NCBI GenBank assembly: GCA_039654915.1
Contig: CM077599.1
Location: 10,046,501 to 10,110,500, forward strand
Source of the DNA: Aquilaria yunnanensis
Lineage: Eukaryota; Streptophyta; Magnoliopsida; Malvales; Thymelaeaceae
DNA: 64,000 bases
Direction of reading: 5' to 3'
Part shown: one piece after another, positions 24,019 to 36,700 of the stretch
Layout: every line of letters begins with the position of its first letter
Position numbering within the stretch: the stretch's first letter is position 1
Notes under the pieces: model-generated
The model's database searches: none
Seen by the model: the letters and a program-made list of their open reading frames with translations, nothing else
What the model was told of the DNA's origin: nothing
Translations under genes and position numbers: made by a program

Positions 24019-24715
24019 GCATGCCCCTGCTTATCAAAAACAGCACAGTAAACGCTATCTACCTGGCTTCTTGTTCTGTCTTCTTCTGTGTGAATAGCTC
24101 TGTCCAGTGTACCCCACCACACCAAAAAAAAAAAAAATGGCTTTGTCCGTGGGGCACTACGGGGTAGGGGACAGGAACAGAAATTACTACTCAAAGGACA
24201 CAGATCATACTTCCTATCTTATGCAGTGCATTGGTATTTAATCACATTGCTATAACAATCTCTTGTTGGATTGTTATCAGACAAATATTCTAGGGTTTTT
24301 TTTTTTTAGTTTATTATTTTCTATGATTAAGCTGGAGGTTCGCGGTGATTAAAAATAGTTATCAAGGGGAAAATAAAAAGAATGAAACATACAATGCACA
24401 GGAAATTAATTTGCCCATCATTTTAGTTACAAAAAAGAAATTAATATTTCATTACACAATGATGTACACACCCGGGTCCCAAATTTCGCTCGGATCACTG
24501 CACAATATATAGTATATCTTAAGATTTACAAACTAATGGTGCTGCCAATAACAGCACCCATAAAATGATTAAGGGGGAAAAAAAGGGTACATCTCACACT
24601 CTTCTCAAACACAACTAAACTAGTACATGAAAACAGGAACTATTGGGAGACAGCAAGCACACCTCAAACCTAATAACAAATAATCTGATGCCTCCTATTC
24701 AACTTTCTCCAAGTA
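24019..24715. other. Convergent 3' intergenic region
   Basis: 697 bp separate the stop codons of the converging CAT1-type (+) and AIR9-type (-) genes. It must hold both 3' untranslated regions. There is a poly-A tract near 24124-24137 and no other gene. Confidence 0.55.
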
Positions 24716-27700
24716 TTATGGCTCTATCTTGAGTAAAGAATTGAGGGATGTACTGTTGAACCGCTGTGCAAGACCTCGAATAATAAGGACAATAAGATCT
24801 CGGAGGTGACGAGAATGAACTGTTAAGTCCACTTCATTCTCGCTGTCCACCACAATCCTAAGCCGGCGTTGGTCACTACGGAAAAGCTCCACCTGCCACA
24901 ACATACAACTCTTGAGACATTTTGCCAAGTAAATCACCAGAAATGATGAAACATTAGCAAGACCTTCAGGAAGAGACTGCCTTGGATGGTCAAAAGCCAA
25001 AAAACAAATTTAAGACTACGAAGCAGAGTAAAATGTGTGCTGCAGATTTTACTCCCAAAACACTGGACACACACAGACACACATACACCATCAACCAACA
25101 GCTTACTGGATACATATATTCATATAAGATCAGACAACAGCCTACGTGAAAGGGTGGCGCATAGCTTCCACGAATTTCAGTTGTTGCGAAAGGAGTTTTC
25201 GAGCCCGGCTTCACTACCTTCACTCTTTTTTTATTAATTTCCAGAACTCTTCTCTCAAGTGTACCCTCTCCAGGAACCTGCTGTAAAGAGCGATAACAGA
25301 AGTTATACCAGGAAAGAAAGGATAAGGTGCATAAATAGAAAGGATACGTGATCAAATATGAACCTTCTTTGGATTGCGATCCTTGTCGCATAATACCTGA
25401 CCACAGCAGAAAAGAAGGATGATTTAGCCAACAAGGAGGGAAGATATAATAAACAATGAGATTAGGTGGACTAAAATACGGGACCTCAAACTTCACGGTT
25501 CCTAGATCAAGCTTCTGCTTCACTTCCTTAAAAACGTCAGGCTCTGCAGTTTAAATATAGTGAAAAAAAAACATGCAAACCAAAATATGATGTGATCTAC
25601 TCAGAGGTTGATGTATAAATTGCAGTCATCATAGCAAAAAACAAATGTTGTCAAATGAACAAATGTGAATCGAGCAAACAAGGATTGCTTACAGCGGTAA
25701 AGCAGTGTACAAGTGGCGACTCAGAATTGTTGTAGCATGACATATTATTGTTTAAACCACAAACAAGTTTTGAAAGTGAAAATAGAAGAGATAAGTTCGA
25801 CAATTACCAACTCCAATTGGTTCTGTGGATGCAGAAACAGGCTGCCCCTCAACCCCATCCTCTCTTAATGGAGTATAAATAGCTACCAACCTGTAGCCCA
25901 CATCATCAACATTAGCCTCATACATCCTCCCCGTTTCTCCTGCAGAAGCAATCATGTTTATAAAATTTATAGAAATTTAAAACCGAAACATGTCACATAA
26001 ACCAGATTTTATCAGACACATAGAAGCCAAGTTCTCTTTAGACGATTTATTTGTTCAACTGAAAGATGACATGATGTCTTATCTCTTGGTAAATCAAGAT
26101 GCTCTTTTTCTCTTTTCCGAACCACAAAAGACAATGTTTTCAGCAGTGACCAAACCTTGTATGGAGATAAGGTCAGGACTTCCAACCATTGATCTGAGCC
26201 ACTGTATTTTACTTTTTCCTTCTTTTCCTCCAGTGTAGATGCCACGAACAGCATACAAATTGGTATGGAAACCACGTCCTTCAATCTCGAGCTTGTCTAT
26301 TCTAGGGATCCCTAAAGAGAAAGATGTTCGTGATGTTGATGGCAGGGTCAATGCCAATTTACAGGAAAAGAAATTCACTTAACACTAATTGTTACAATCA
26401 AGGAAGCAGTAACAATCAATACAACCAGTTATGGAAACTATTGTTATTGTAGACATTTCAGTTTTCAATCTTGGCCCAGGTATCTAGAATATTTGAATTT
26501 TGCTCAATCAACACCAGCATGGAATTGCATGTTTATAAAGCAGTGGAAAGCTGTGAGGCTATAAAATGAAACCAGGTAAGTACTGTATATCAGAATTGCT
26601 CGTTCTATTATGTTTTAATTGCCACCATAAAAAGCATGCTGCAGACATCTGTAGGAACAAGCAGCTTTTTAGCTTTAGCATATCGACTGAACCTATTTGT
26701 CTACAGCTACTCACAATTGTCCAAGATCCTGGTGACAAGAGCTCTACCCTGAGCAACTAAAACAAGAACCATTTCAATTTTCCACTAGGATCCACATCAA
26801 CAACATATGATTTGAAGCAAGCACCTGAAGCAATTGCAACTCATTGTTAAGCACCAATGTAGAATAAAAAGCCACTTCCTGTCTGGAATTGTAAAGGGTA
26901 AAAACAAAGAGGAAAGGGCATGGCAAAAGAGCAGGCATTGCGGGAGTATACAGAGTACAAGATATCTTATCAGGCGCAAAGTAACATATACTTTTATAGG
27001 AAGGATGCGCAGAAATCATAAGCTTTCAACTAGATGAGATGGAGAGCTGAACGCCAAGATGATAAACCTGGCATGATGAATACAGTACATATGTGTTGCC
27101 TGGTTACAACATTTGTTATTCTAGAATCTGATTTTCATGCAAATCTTAGCAGGACCATTGCACTGATTCAACAAAAAGGCTAGAGCTACAAGAGATGATC
27201 TTATCAGGCATTGCAAGAGTATACAGAGTGCAAGATATCTTATCAGGCACAAAGCAACATATACTTTTATAAGAGGGAATGGATGCGCAGAAATCATAAG
27301 CTTTCAACTAGATGAGATGGAAAGCTGAATGCCCAAGATGATAAGCCTCAGAAGATTGAGCAATTAAGTCGAAAGTTGTTCTATGAAAAGGGTCAAAAAA
27401 AATAAAATTGGCCATCACAAAATGGCAAGGAGAGCAATCTGGCTGAAGCTTAATGGCCACTTAGGGTGTCAGTTTTGGGGATCGTTTCTTTTCAGTCTGG
27501 GAATGTCATTGAGTGAATTGTTTTTGCATAGTTTATTTTTTTTTAGGTTGAAACTGTTTCTGCTTAGTGACAATGACAACATTTCAAATAGATCACAAAT
27601 TAACAGAGAATAAGACCTGGCAAAATGGGACTGGTCTCAGCATATGCTGGCTCAGTTGACCGTCCAAATGCATCAGTGACAACACATTCACATCTGAGAC

Positions 27701-30700
27701 ATCGACCAATGTCCTCAAACCTCACTTTATATGAGCAAGAACGCTGTGCAGGTAAAAGGTCTAAGGATTTATTATCCCCAGTGTCCAATGAACAGAACCT
27801 GCAGAGTCCCATACAGTGAACAAATAAAAATCTGTATTTATGAATGTAACTTCTGAAACCTGCTACTGTACATCTGGGCACAATGAAATGAATTTAGGTA
27901 AAAAGTTATCATGATTTTCTCAATCAAAGCTCTACAAAGCCAAATTAGAAAACTTGAACATTGGCAAAAGTTAGATATTTATCATAGCAGTTAAGTCGCA
28001 ATTTGGCACAATTCTTAACCAGCAGATAAAAATTTTCAAAGAGCTCTCCCAACTGAAACACAATTCAAAGTTTGAAAGCTTATGACATAACAAAATTCTC
28101 AGCATATTCTATTACCTAATAGCAAAAGCTATTGGGGCATAGACATTAAGAATTTCATATCTGGGAAGAAGCCTGAAAGAGAGAAAGAGACAGAAAGGAA
28201 AAACCACACTTTGGGACTGATTCAAATACAAAAGGAAGAAAACCACACATCAAATGATTTAAGTTAATAGTTGCCGATAGTACCATTGATAGCTGACATT
28301 TTTTTTGTACTTGCTCCAGACAAGTTCTTGAATTGCACTTTTAGGAATAACTTCAACTGCAGTGAGTATATCACCTTCCATTGGCTTTCCAGTAAGTGCC
28401 AACGTTTCTATTTCAGGAAGCTCTGAAGGGAAATAGAGTGCCAGGATTAGTTTAAAAGTTCTTCAAAGTTGTGCAACAGTTTCTAATATGATGCACCAGT
28501 AGTTATGAGCTAGGTTACAAATGATATAGAGCTAATACATTCTCAAGTTCAGGGCTCAAGTATAGATTTTGACCTTTTAGGCCAACAGTCCACATAATTC
28601 TAGCTGGACAGGACCAAATCAAACATGGGTAAATTCTAAGAATGTGATTGAATATATGATTGATTTTGACGGATTGAACATTACAGAATATTTTGAAAAA
28701 CGATGAGATTCCTATGCAGCCCTCTGGCAAAAGAAACTTTATGGTTTATCAGTCTCATTTGCATATCACTCCTCTGCAAGCCTCTAGCAAGACCTTTATT
28801 ATGATTGACGTCTGGCTTCACATTCTTGTTACTATTATCAACTGAGCAGAAATAAAGTATGCAGGGTAAGGCCCCAGAAACTAAACCAAAATTTTAGGCT
28901 CTAGGGATTCTGAAATGCGTCACCTACCAGGAAGAACAATATCTGTTGGTTCAGACAATCTCAATTCGCCTACCAATGAATCTGAACGAACTGGGGTGTA
29001 ACTGCAACAAACATAGGAACAATCTTACAATAATATAATAAAAAGAGAATATGCTATACAACTCGAATGCATTTCATGGGAATTAATTTCTTTTTTCTCT
29101 TCCTCTTTTTCCTAAAAATTTATTGTCCTCACTCTTTCCTATCTGCTCATCGTACTTATGGGATAAAGACACAAGGAATCATAAAAATTGGTGCCGTTTA
29201 ACGTTTTGTCCTACACTTTGAAAATATTAATAGAAGTCCTAAACCTTTCGTATTCATTTCCATTTGTCTTATATGTATATTGTTTTAGCTAACAAATTAA
29301 AATGTCAAAAACAGAGAAAGACTTCATAAGATAAAAGGCCAGAAAAATGTTAGACGTACATAAATTTTTTTTTACGAAAGTAATTCACCTGCTCAGGTGA
29401 TTTAATCGATGTTGTTCGATCCAGTATTATTTTAAAAAGCCAATCCAATGAAGATAACTCATTTACGTCATTTTATTTGGCAACAAAAATAAGCACTATT
29501 GAAGCATTACTACTGGCCCTATATAACAATGTTTAGGAAAAAATTCTAGTGTATGTCAAATAACAATTTTACTGTGCGCCAGTGTAGGACTCCTGGAGAT
29601 AAGAATTCCAAGTTTCAGGACTTCCACTGAAATTTTTGAAGATTTGGACCCAGATGTTAAAGGGCACCAAATTTTAGGACTTATGGTGTTATTATCCCTT
29701 AGTTACATTGTTACATTGTTCTCTGCTCATATCAATTGCCTTGTGATGGATGGAGCAATCCATAGATTAAGAAACTGAGGAACTGCCAACTGAGACAGCT
29801 TCAATAAGATTTATGCAAAGAAAATGAAGATGTGGTGCAAAAAGAGACTGAAATTGGCGTAGGAAAATAAAATTTAAAGCTTAATTTTGAGAACATGAAA
29901 CATGTATGGGAGTTTTAGCAATTTCATTTGGAGATTCAGAAGCTAGTTCTTCAAACTCCCTTATTCCAGATCAGAAGAAAGGAGGGAAGCCATGGTGAAT
30001 GACAGTGGATGGGCTTATGATATCGAGAGGCTCATGGCTCTCCATCTCATTGTTTTGTTGGGATATCAGGCTGGCAAAGAAGGTCCTTTGGCTCTAAAAG
30101 AGACTATTTCCTTCGGTGGTTTACTTTCCTTGCTTCATGGGCATCTTTGCTCTGGGTTGGTGTGTTTTGAGTAGTCCTTTGTACATAGGTTGGTGACTCA
30201 TGCCTCTATACAATATAAGTGCAGTTCCTTAAGGAAAACTGATCATGTGCAGATGCATGGATCAGAAATGAAATTGTTCATTTGTCCAGTTATCCAAAAC
30301 AAAAAATTAAAATTAAAATTAAAATAGAAAACTTAGGATAATCAGGCCTAGCTGTTATACTTCATGTGCTCCAAACTTTCTAGCTTCCTATGCTTAATTA
30401 CATATTAAACATTCAAGTACTTAATGGTAATAGCTAGAAGCAACTTATATGAAAATTTTCAAAAATCAGTAGAGTTCAACAGATTGTTACCCAAAAAGCA
30501 TGCGGCAATTGTAATCAGATTCTGAAACTTCATAAGTTCTGGAGTTTGCTCCATTGATCAGAATGATTGTTCCATCATCAGTTTCTCTATACCAACTAAA
30601 GAGACTTGATCCTTCATATCCACCAAAATAATCTCCTTCTCCAGAATACATACTCAAAGATAGCTTCTGAACACGAACATTAGAAACTTTTGGAGGTCCT

Positions 30701-33700
30701 GCAGTATTATTTGGTCCAAATGTGTGACAAGATCCAAGATTCAAATGGCATGCATAACTGTAAGAACATGCAAACTAAGATAGCCAACAACTAATAGACC
30801 ATGAACAGCTGGGGTTAGTAATCCCAGTCCTATTTGAGGAAGGAAGAAAAGCAAAAGCAGCATGAGTCCTTGAAGACAGGGGAAAAGTCACCTATGAGGA
30901 GTTGGACATTGCAATTATATCTGTGAAGGCTATGAAGGAATTCACTGACAGAATTCTTTTTTATTACACAGATTACATAACAAGTAGCTACTGCCGCAGA
31001 AGCATAATCTGTTTTCTGGTTTGTTAGAGCATCCAACATAAAACCAACTGGTGATAATTGGAGGGGCTTTACAGTGATAAGTGGAGGGGCTTTATCATAA
31101 TATAAAGCCACAAGTAACTCCTTTATTAAGCAATGTGGGATTTAACACTTGCCTTCACTTGCAAACCCTTAGCGAGCCGAACAGGGAAACAAATGATAGA
31201 AACTAAGACAAATGGGGAAGCGAAACCTGAGCTCCGATACCATGTTAAAGCATCCAACATAAAACCAATTCGTGATAAGTGGAGGGGCTTGACCACAACA
31301 CAGAGCCATAAGTAACTCCTTTATTAAGCCATGTGGGATTAACATGGTTAAACACATTACAACCATTTCCCTATAATTTTGGTGCCAGGAATCAGGCCTC
31401 AATTTGCTGCAGTTATTGGCACTTGATTGAGGGATTTCCTTTGCTCCATCTTTGACCCTATAAAGTTCTCTTGCTATTCATCTCTCCACCAATAACACAT
31501 TAATCTAGTCGCCACCTAAGCCACAAAGGACTATTGAAATTGATTGCAGTACAGAAGCAAAACCATTCTCAGAAGGCAAAACAGACAAAAACAGAATAGA
31601 TCAACACTTGGCCTCAAAATGTTGTCAGATGGGAAGGCTCATTACTGGTTACCGCAAGTCATTATGAAGTTTTACTAAACAGTCACTTTCTATACCTGGG
31701 GTAACTGGTGAGCTGGAAACTGCAACTAAAGGCTTTCCACATCTACCATCCAGACGAGTAGGTACCCAGTGTAGAACTAAGTAACTATCCACATCTTCCA
31801 GTGATGGTGTATATGTGCTGTTACAGGAGCAGAGTTCATTTATAAAATAGTCTTCTAGTTACAAAAGTTAAACAACAAAACTTTGGAAATGCAGAGTGTG
31901 AGAGAGCTTACAATGAGTTACCACACAAGACAGCATCCTCACAAGTACCAGATATATCCACTAATGCTGATTCATGTAGCTTAATCTTTGATTTAAACCA
32001 AGTGTACTTTCCTTCACCTTCTTGTCCACCAAAATACTTCTTCTGTGGGACAGTCTCCTGGTTTTCTTGACACTCAGGAATCATGAGATCCAAACCCACA
32101 GGGTCCGCTGTTATATGTGGACATAGATTGGCAAAAACATAAGAACTTCATAAGTTGCACAAAATGTCAAAAACATGAAATGATCACATCCAAGAATAAG
32201 GATTGAGAGAATATAGCAGCATCCAACAGTCTGTTAGACATAAGTTGACTAACAAAACCAATAACCAACTTCCAACATGCCAAGGTGACACTTTACCAGT
32301 GAGTTATATCACTTCCCCGCCCTCATCAAGGATTTCAAGTGAAACATAACATTCAAGAAACCAATTCAAGATCAGTTGCAAATAAAGGTATAGACCTAAA
32401 TCATTCAAACTTATTCAGGCCGTTCCCCAGTGTTTCTTCTGATCTGAGGTACATTGTCAAAAAGCACATCGCACATAATCTTTAATCAACATGATTTGCC
32501 CATACGTGTTTGCTGTGTGATATCTAATCATATAGTCAAAACAGCCTCAGGATTTTATAATATTTAAGGTCAAGATGTATAACTTACCTGGGGAAATCAA
32601 GTCAGAAACTACACTTCTAGGATTGCCCTTTTCTCCATCCTTGCGCACAGGTGTATAAACAAGTTCAATGGTTCTCCCCACATCAGCAAGTGTAAGATCT
32701 AGAAATTCTGTGAAGATAGTAAGATAAAAAAATCAGCCTCACAATTTAATCTTGATGCAGAGAAAGGGTAATATAACATTCTTTAGAACTTACCATCATT
32801 ACTCAGGCTCTCTTTCATCCCACCTTTAATCACTCTAATCCATTCATGGATACAATCTCCCTGCTCGCTGAACCACAAATAGATACCTCAATTCAACATG
32901 TCCCACTACCAAACACTGACTACTAGTTTTATCAATTATCTAACATATACGACTTAAGCAGAGGTCTCACCCTCCAGTATAGGAAGCAATAAAGCTCAGG
33001 CGTTGTCCTTCTATCATTGATCCAAGAAACTCCAGAGATTGGCAAGTAGGAGGGCCTACAATTAGAAACATATCCCAAACAAATTAGTTCTGTGGGTCAC
33101 ATCCATGAAAATAATTATTTGCAGAAAACCATGGCCATGAAACTAACAATTTGCTTTAAAGTCTATAGAAACTTCATTTTTATACCAGGTATTATAGGTC
33201 CAATTTGTTCAGACAGAAAAATAGGGCCACGTGCCCAATCAGTTCTAACAGGCTCACAAGAAACAGAGACAAAAGCACCAATGTCATCAATTGTAAGCGT
33301 GTATGATGATGTATTAGCACCCCTAACTTCAGTTTGCATGCCATCTGAGCTAGTCTGCAGAAACAAGTTGACTAATCAGAAATGATGAACTAAGAGAGTT
33401 AAAATAACTGTTAGTTTTGAAAAAGGTCACATCACGGTCATACATTTTTTTTTTTGGGGGCGGGGGGGGGGGGGGGGGGGGGGGGGGGTGTGTTCATCAC
33501 TGTCATGGATTAATTGTTCAAGCATTTCACTCGAAACCAACTGGCAATATGTGGAAATGCCCCACACCATGACATAAAGCCTTATTAAGCTATGATTGCA
33601 TATACAAAACAATCAGCTAAACCATTACCAAACAATATCAACGTGGAACACATTAAAATGGCATCTTAGAGCTAAATACTTACTTTGAACCACCGAAATA

Positions 33701-36700
33701 CTGAATCACCTTCTTCACCACCCCAATATTTCTTGTCAACACTAAGTCTGGTTCCTTCAATAGCATTTCCCACTATTTGCAGTGCGAGTAGCCTTGGGCT
33801 TCCTGATGACAAAAATAAAAGGCAAAACTTTATAAAAAACAAACTTTTACTAGTAAAGCAGGTAAATAGGCACACCCTCTTATGTGAGCAACATGAGAGA
33901 TTTCAATAGCAAATGGAACTCTTTGCCCTTTTTAACGCAAAGATAGTAGGATACTCCTACATTAGGGTGAAAGAAAAGCTCATTAGTCAAGACATAGAGA
34001 TCTTAGATAGAGTTATTCTATCGTCCATAACTTTTGTAAAAGGGTTCGGCTGCCCCTGGGTGATTATTTACATATATACACAACCTTTTGTTATAAGAAA
34101 ACAAAAGCACATATTCTCGGGATTCAGACATGTATAGGTCAAATAAGGGATAGCTAAACTTCAGCTATTATAATAAGGTCCTTACAAATATCTGTAAACA
34201 CAATATAAAACGCAACCAGGAAGATATTAGAAAACTGTCCAAATTTACAGAATAGATGTTCACTTTAAGCATTACACCTGGTAGCACTGGAGGAGGTGGC
34301 AAGGTTGATTGTGAAAGCATGCATCGACTCCAAGATGTTCTTGTATACTCACTACAGGTCACTATTGTGCACTTCTATAACTACAACTCCGTTTTTAGAT
34401 AAACAACAATATGCAATATTATCAGTTTTTTATACCCATAGCTCAATCATTCAAGACACATTCATCATATACACATACATGTGGCACTCTGTACATTGAG
34501 ACTAGTTTCTCACCCAGTTAAATTCTTACTTGAAATGAGTCACCAAGAAATTATCAAGTGCAGAAAACAGAGATGAAATGTAAGTTAACACCAATACTTA
34601 CCTTTTTCTCCATCTACTTTCACACTAGACTGAAATATCATAGTAACAAAAACAGACAAGATGGAAGAAACAATACCATACTCTTAAAATGGCATAACAA
34701 TCATCAATATGGCCACACAAAATTACCTGGACGAACACGTTCTTGTCCTATGCAAGTTCTTGGCTCACCTACAATCCCATCATCACGTACAGGGGTGCAC
34801 TGGAAGGATATAAATTTACCAATTGCATCTTTAGCTATATGATACTGAAGAAGACCTGAAACCTCTTGTATCAGGGTACAGGTGTCGCCTTCAACCTACA
34901 GAACCCCATAATATTGCAAGTTATTAGGAAAACAATGTTTAATATAAGTAGCCTCCCTTCCTCCTTCTCTCTCTCTCTTTCTCCCTCTCTCTCTCTCTCT
35001 CCTCTGTTCTGGATATCATAAGTGTACATCAATTAATAAATACCTTCTTATGCTAGATACTAAATATCAATTAATAAATACCTTCTTACACTAGATAATA
35101 AATATTCTTTCCTTCCTTTTGCCTCGTCATCTATATTTGCCACTCCTCCCCCTCTCTTTATTTTTTTTTTTCCTTTTTCCTTTTTCTTTTTCTTTTTCAG
35201 AGAGATGCCCCCAGACAAAACACTCCCTGCCTTCTGTTATATGTGCATATCACGGTTTTGCTTTCAGAACTTCACTCCATACCTTCTCCTTCTTTCTCTT
35301 TTCTTCTGTGTGATACAAAGTTTTTCTCAAATGCAAGATTAGAAAATCAATTTCAAAGACTTTTTTCGCAAGAAAAAAAATCTGATAAAGGAAATGCAAA
35401 TCCTTTGTTAACGCTACAGGAGCTCACAATATTTCTATAACTTCATACAATGCTTCCCAAAAGAAAAGGCCTTCTGTTTGTAAGATGGTAATTTTCACCC
35501 AGGACTAGGCTATTATACCTCATGAAGAAACCAGTTATAAATGCTTTTTCCTTCATGACCTCCTATATAGCCATAAGATGCTGTCAATATTCCACCTTCA
35601 GTGAAGTCCCCCGTAATTGACAGAAAGTTTAGGCTCGGTGGGAGAGCTGCAAGAAGGACAACAGAGATTTAGACAAGCTGAATGCTCAACCAGGGGAAGG
35701 GGGATTGAAAGCAAAGACCAAAAGTAAAAGAGCCCGTAATCATTAGACACCATACATATCAATACAAGGGGGCTAAAAATATCAACAAACTAAGGATAAC
35801 TTTAGGCCTGAATGCTATTTCAACATATTCAACACTAACAAGTAGTAATATGGCAAGTCATGTGACAAAGCACATTATTCAATGTGGCCATTAGTGTGAA
35901 GTGTGCTGATGCAATGTTCTCTCATGACTAGATCCTGCCCCTCCATCCACAAGGTAGTACTCCGTATTATGACTGCATAAGGATTCTGACAGATGGCAGA
36001 AACATCAAAATTTTCATACCTTTATCTTTTCTAGAATCATCTATGTTTAACCATTGACAACCCCATGGTGGACTATCCGACACCCTGTAACACACTAATT
36101 TACCTTTTTTTTTCTTGCTACATAATTTCCTAACCAATTGAAGGAAGGAAGAGCAACTACATACTCTCAACTGCTCTTTCTGATATGGCATAAGCTGGTT
36201 CACCAGCTTCACCATGTGGGGTCATAGGAGTATATTTTGCAATGACAAAATAGCCAACAGCACCTAAAGGTATGCGGAATGCCTGCACAATGATCAAATT
36301 TCCTAGTTATACACGGCATTAACTAAAAAAGACAGGAATAAGTATGAATGAAGGTTGCTAATCAATGACTACCTTAGCAACTTTTGAAGTGCTCATTGCT
36401 TCCAGACCATTCTCTCCATCTAACGTCAAAGAGTTTGTCTTAAACCATTGCACTCTGCTTGAGCCTTCAGTTCCTCCAGTGACAGTACCAGTTACAGTAA
36501 TTTTACTGTTTTCCCTTAAATCACCAATTATCTTTATATTTGTTACTTTCGGTGGTGCTGGAATTTGAGAAAAGGAAACATATCAAAGAAGGAAAATGTT
36601 TAGACTTACATCAATCAATGAGAGAAATACTGCCATTCTTTTTGACAACCAACAATTGCACAACAGTGACAACCAAGGTGCAGAACCTAAATACTTTTCT

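Noticed and set aside
29992..30174. 60-codon open frame in an AIR9 intron
   Set aside because: No homology recognised and it lies inside the intron between exons 30491-30698 and 28928-29001.
31231..31242. Possible tRNA-Met gene signal
   Set aside because: Only the 12-base primer-binding segment is present, positioned beside an LTR; no tRNA cloverleaf can be formed from the surrounding sequence.
33913..34362. Open frames on both strands between two AIR9 exons
   Set aside because: Exons at 34727-34895 and 33684-33802 join in correct phase without them; they are intronic.
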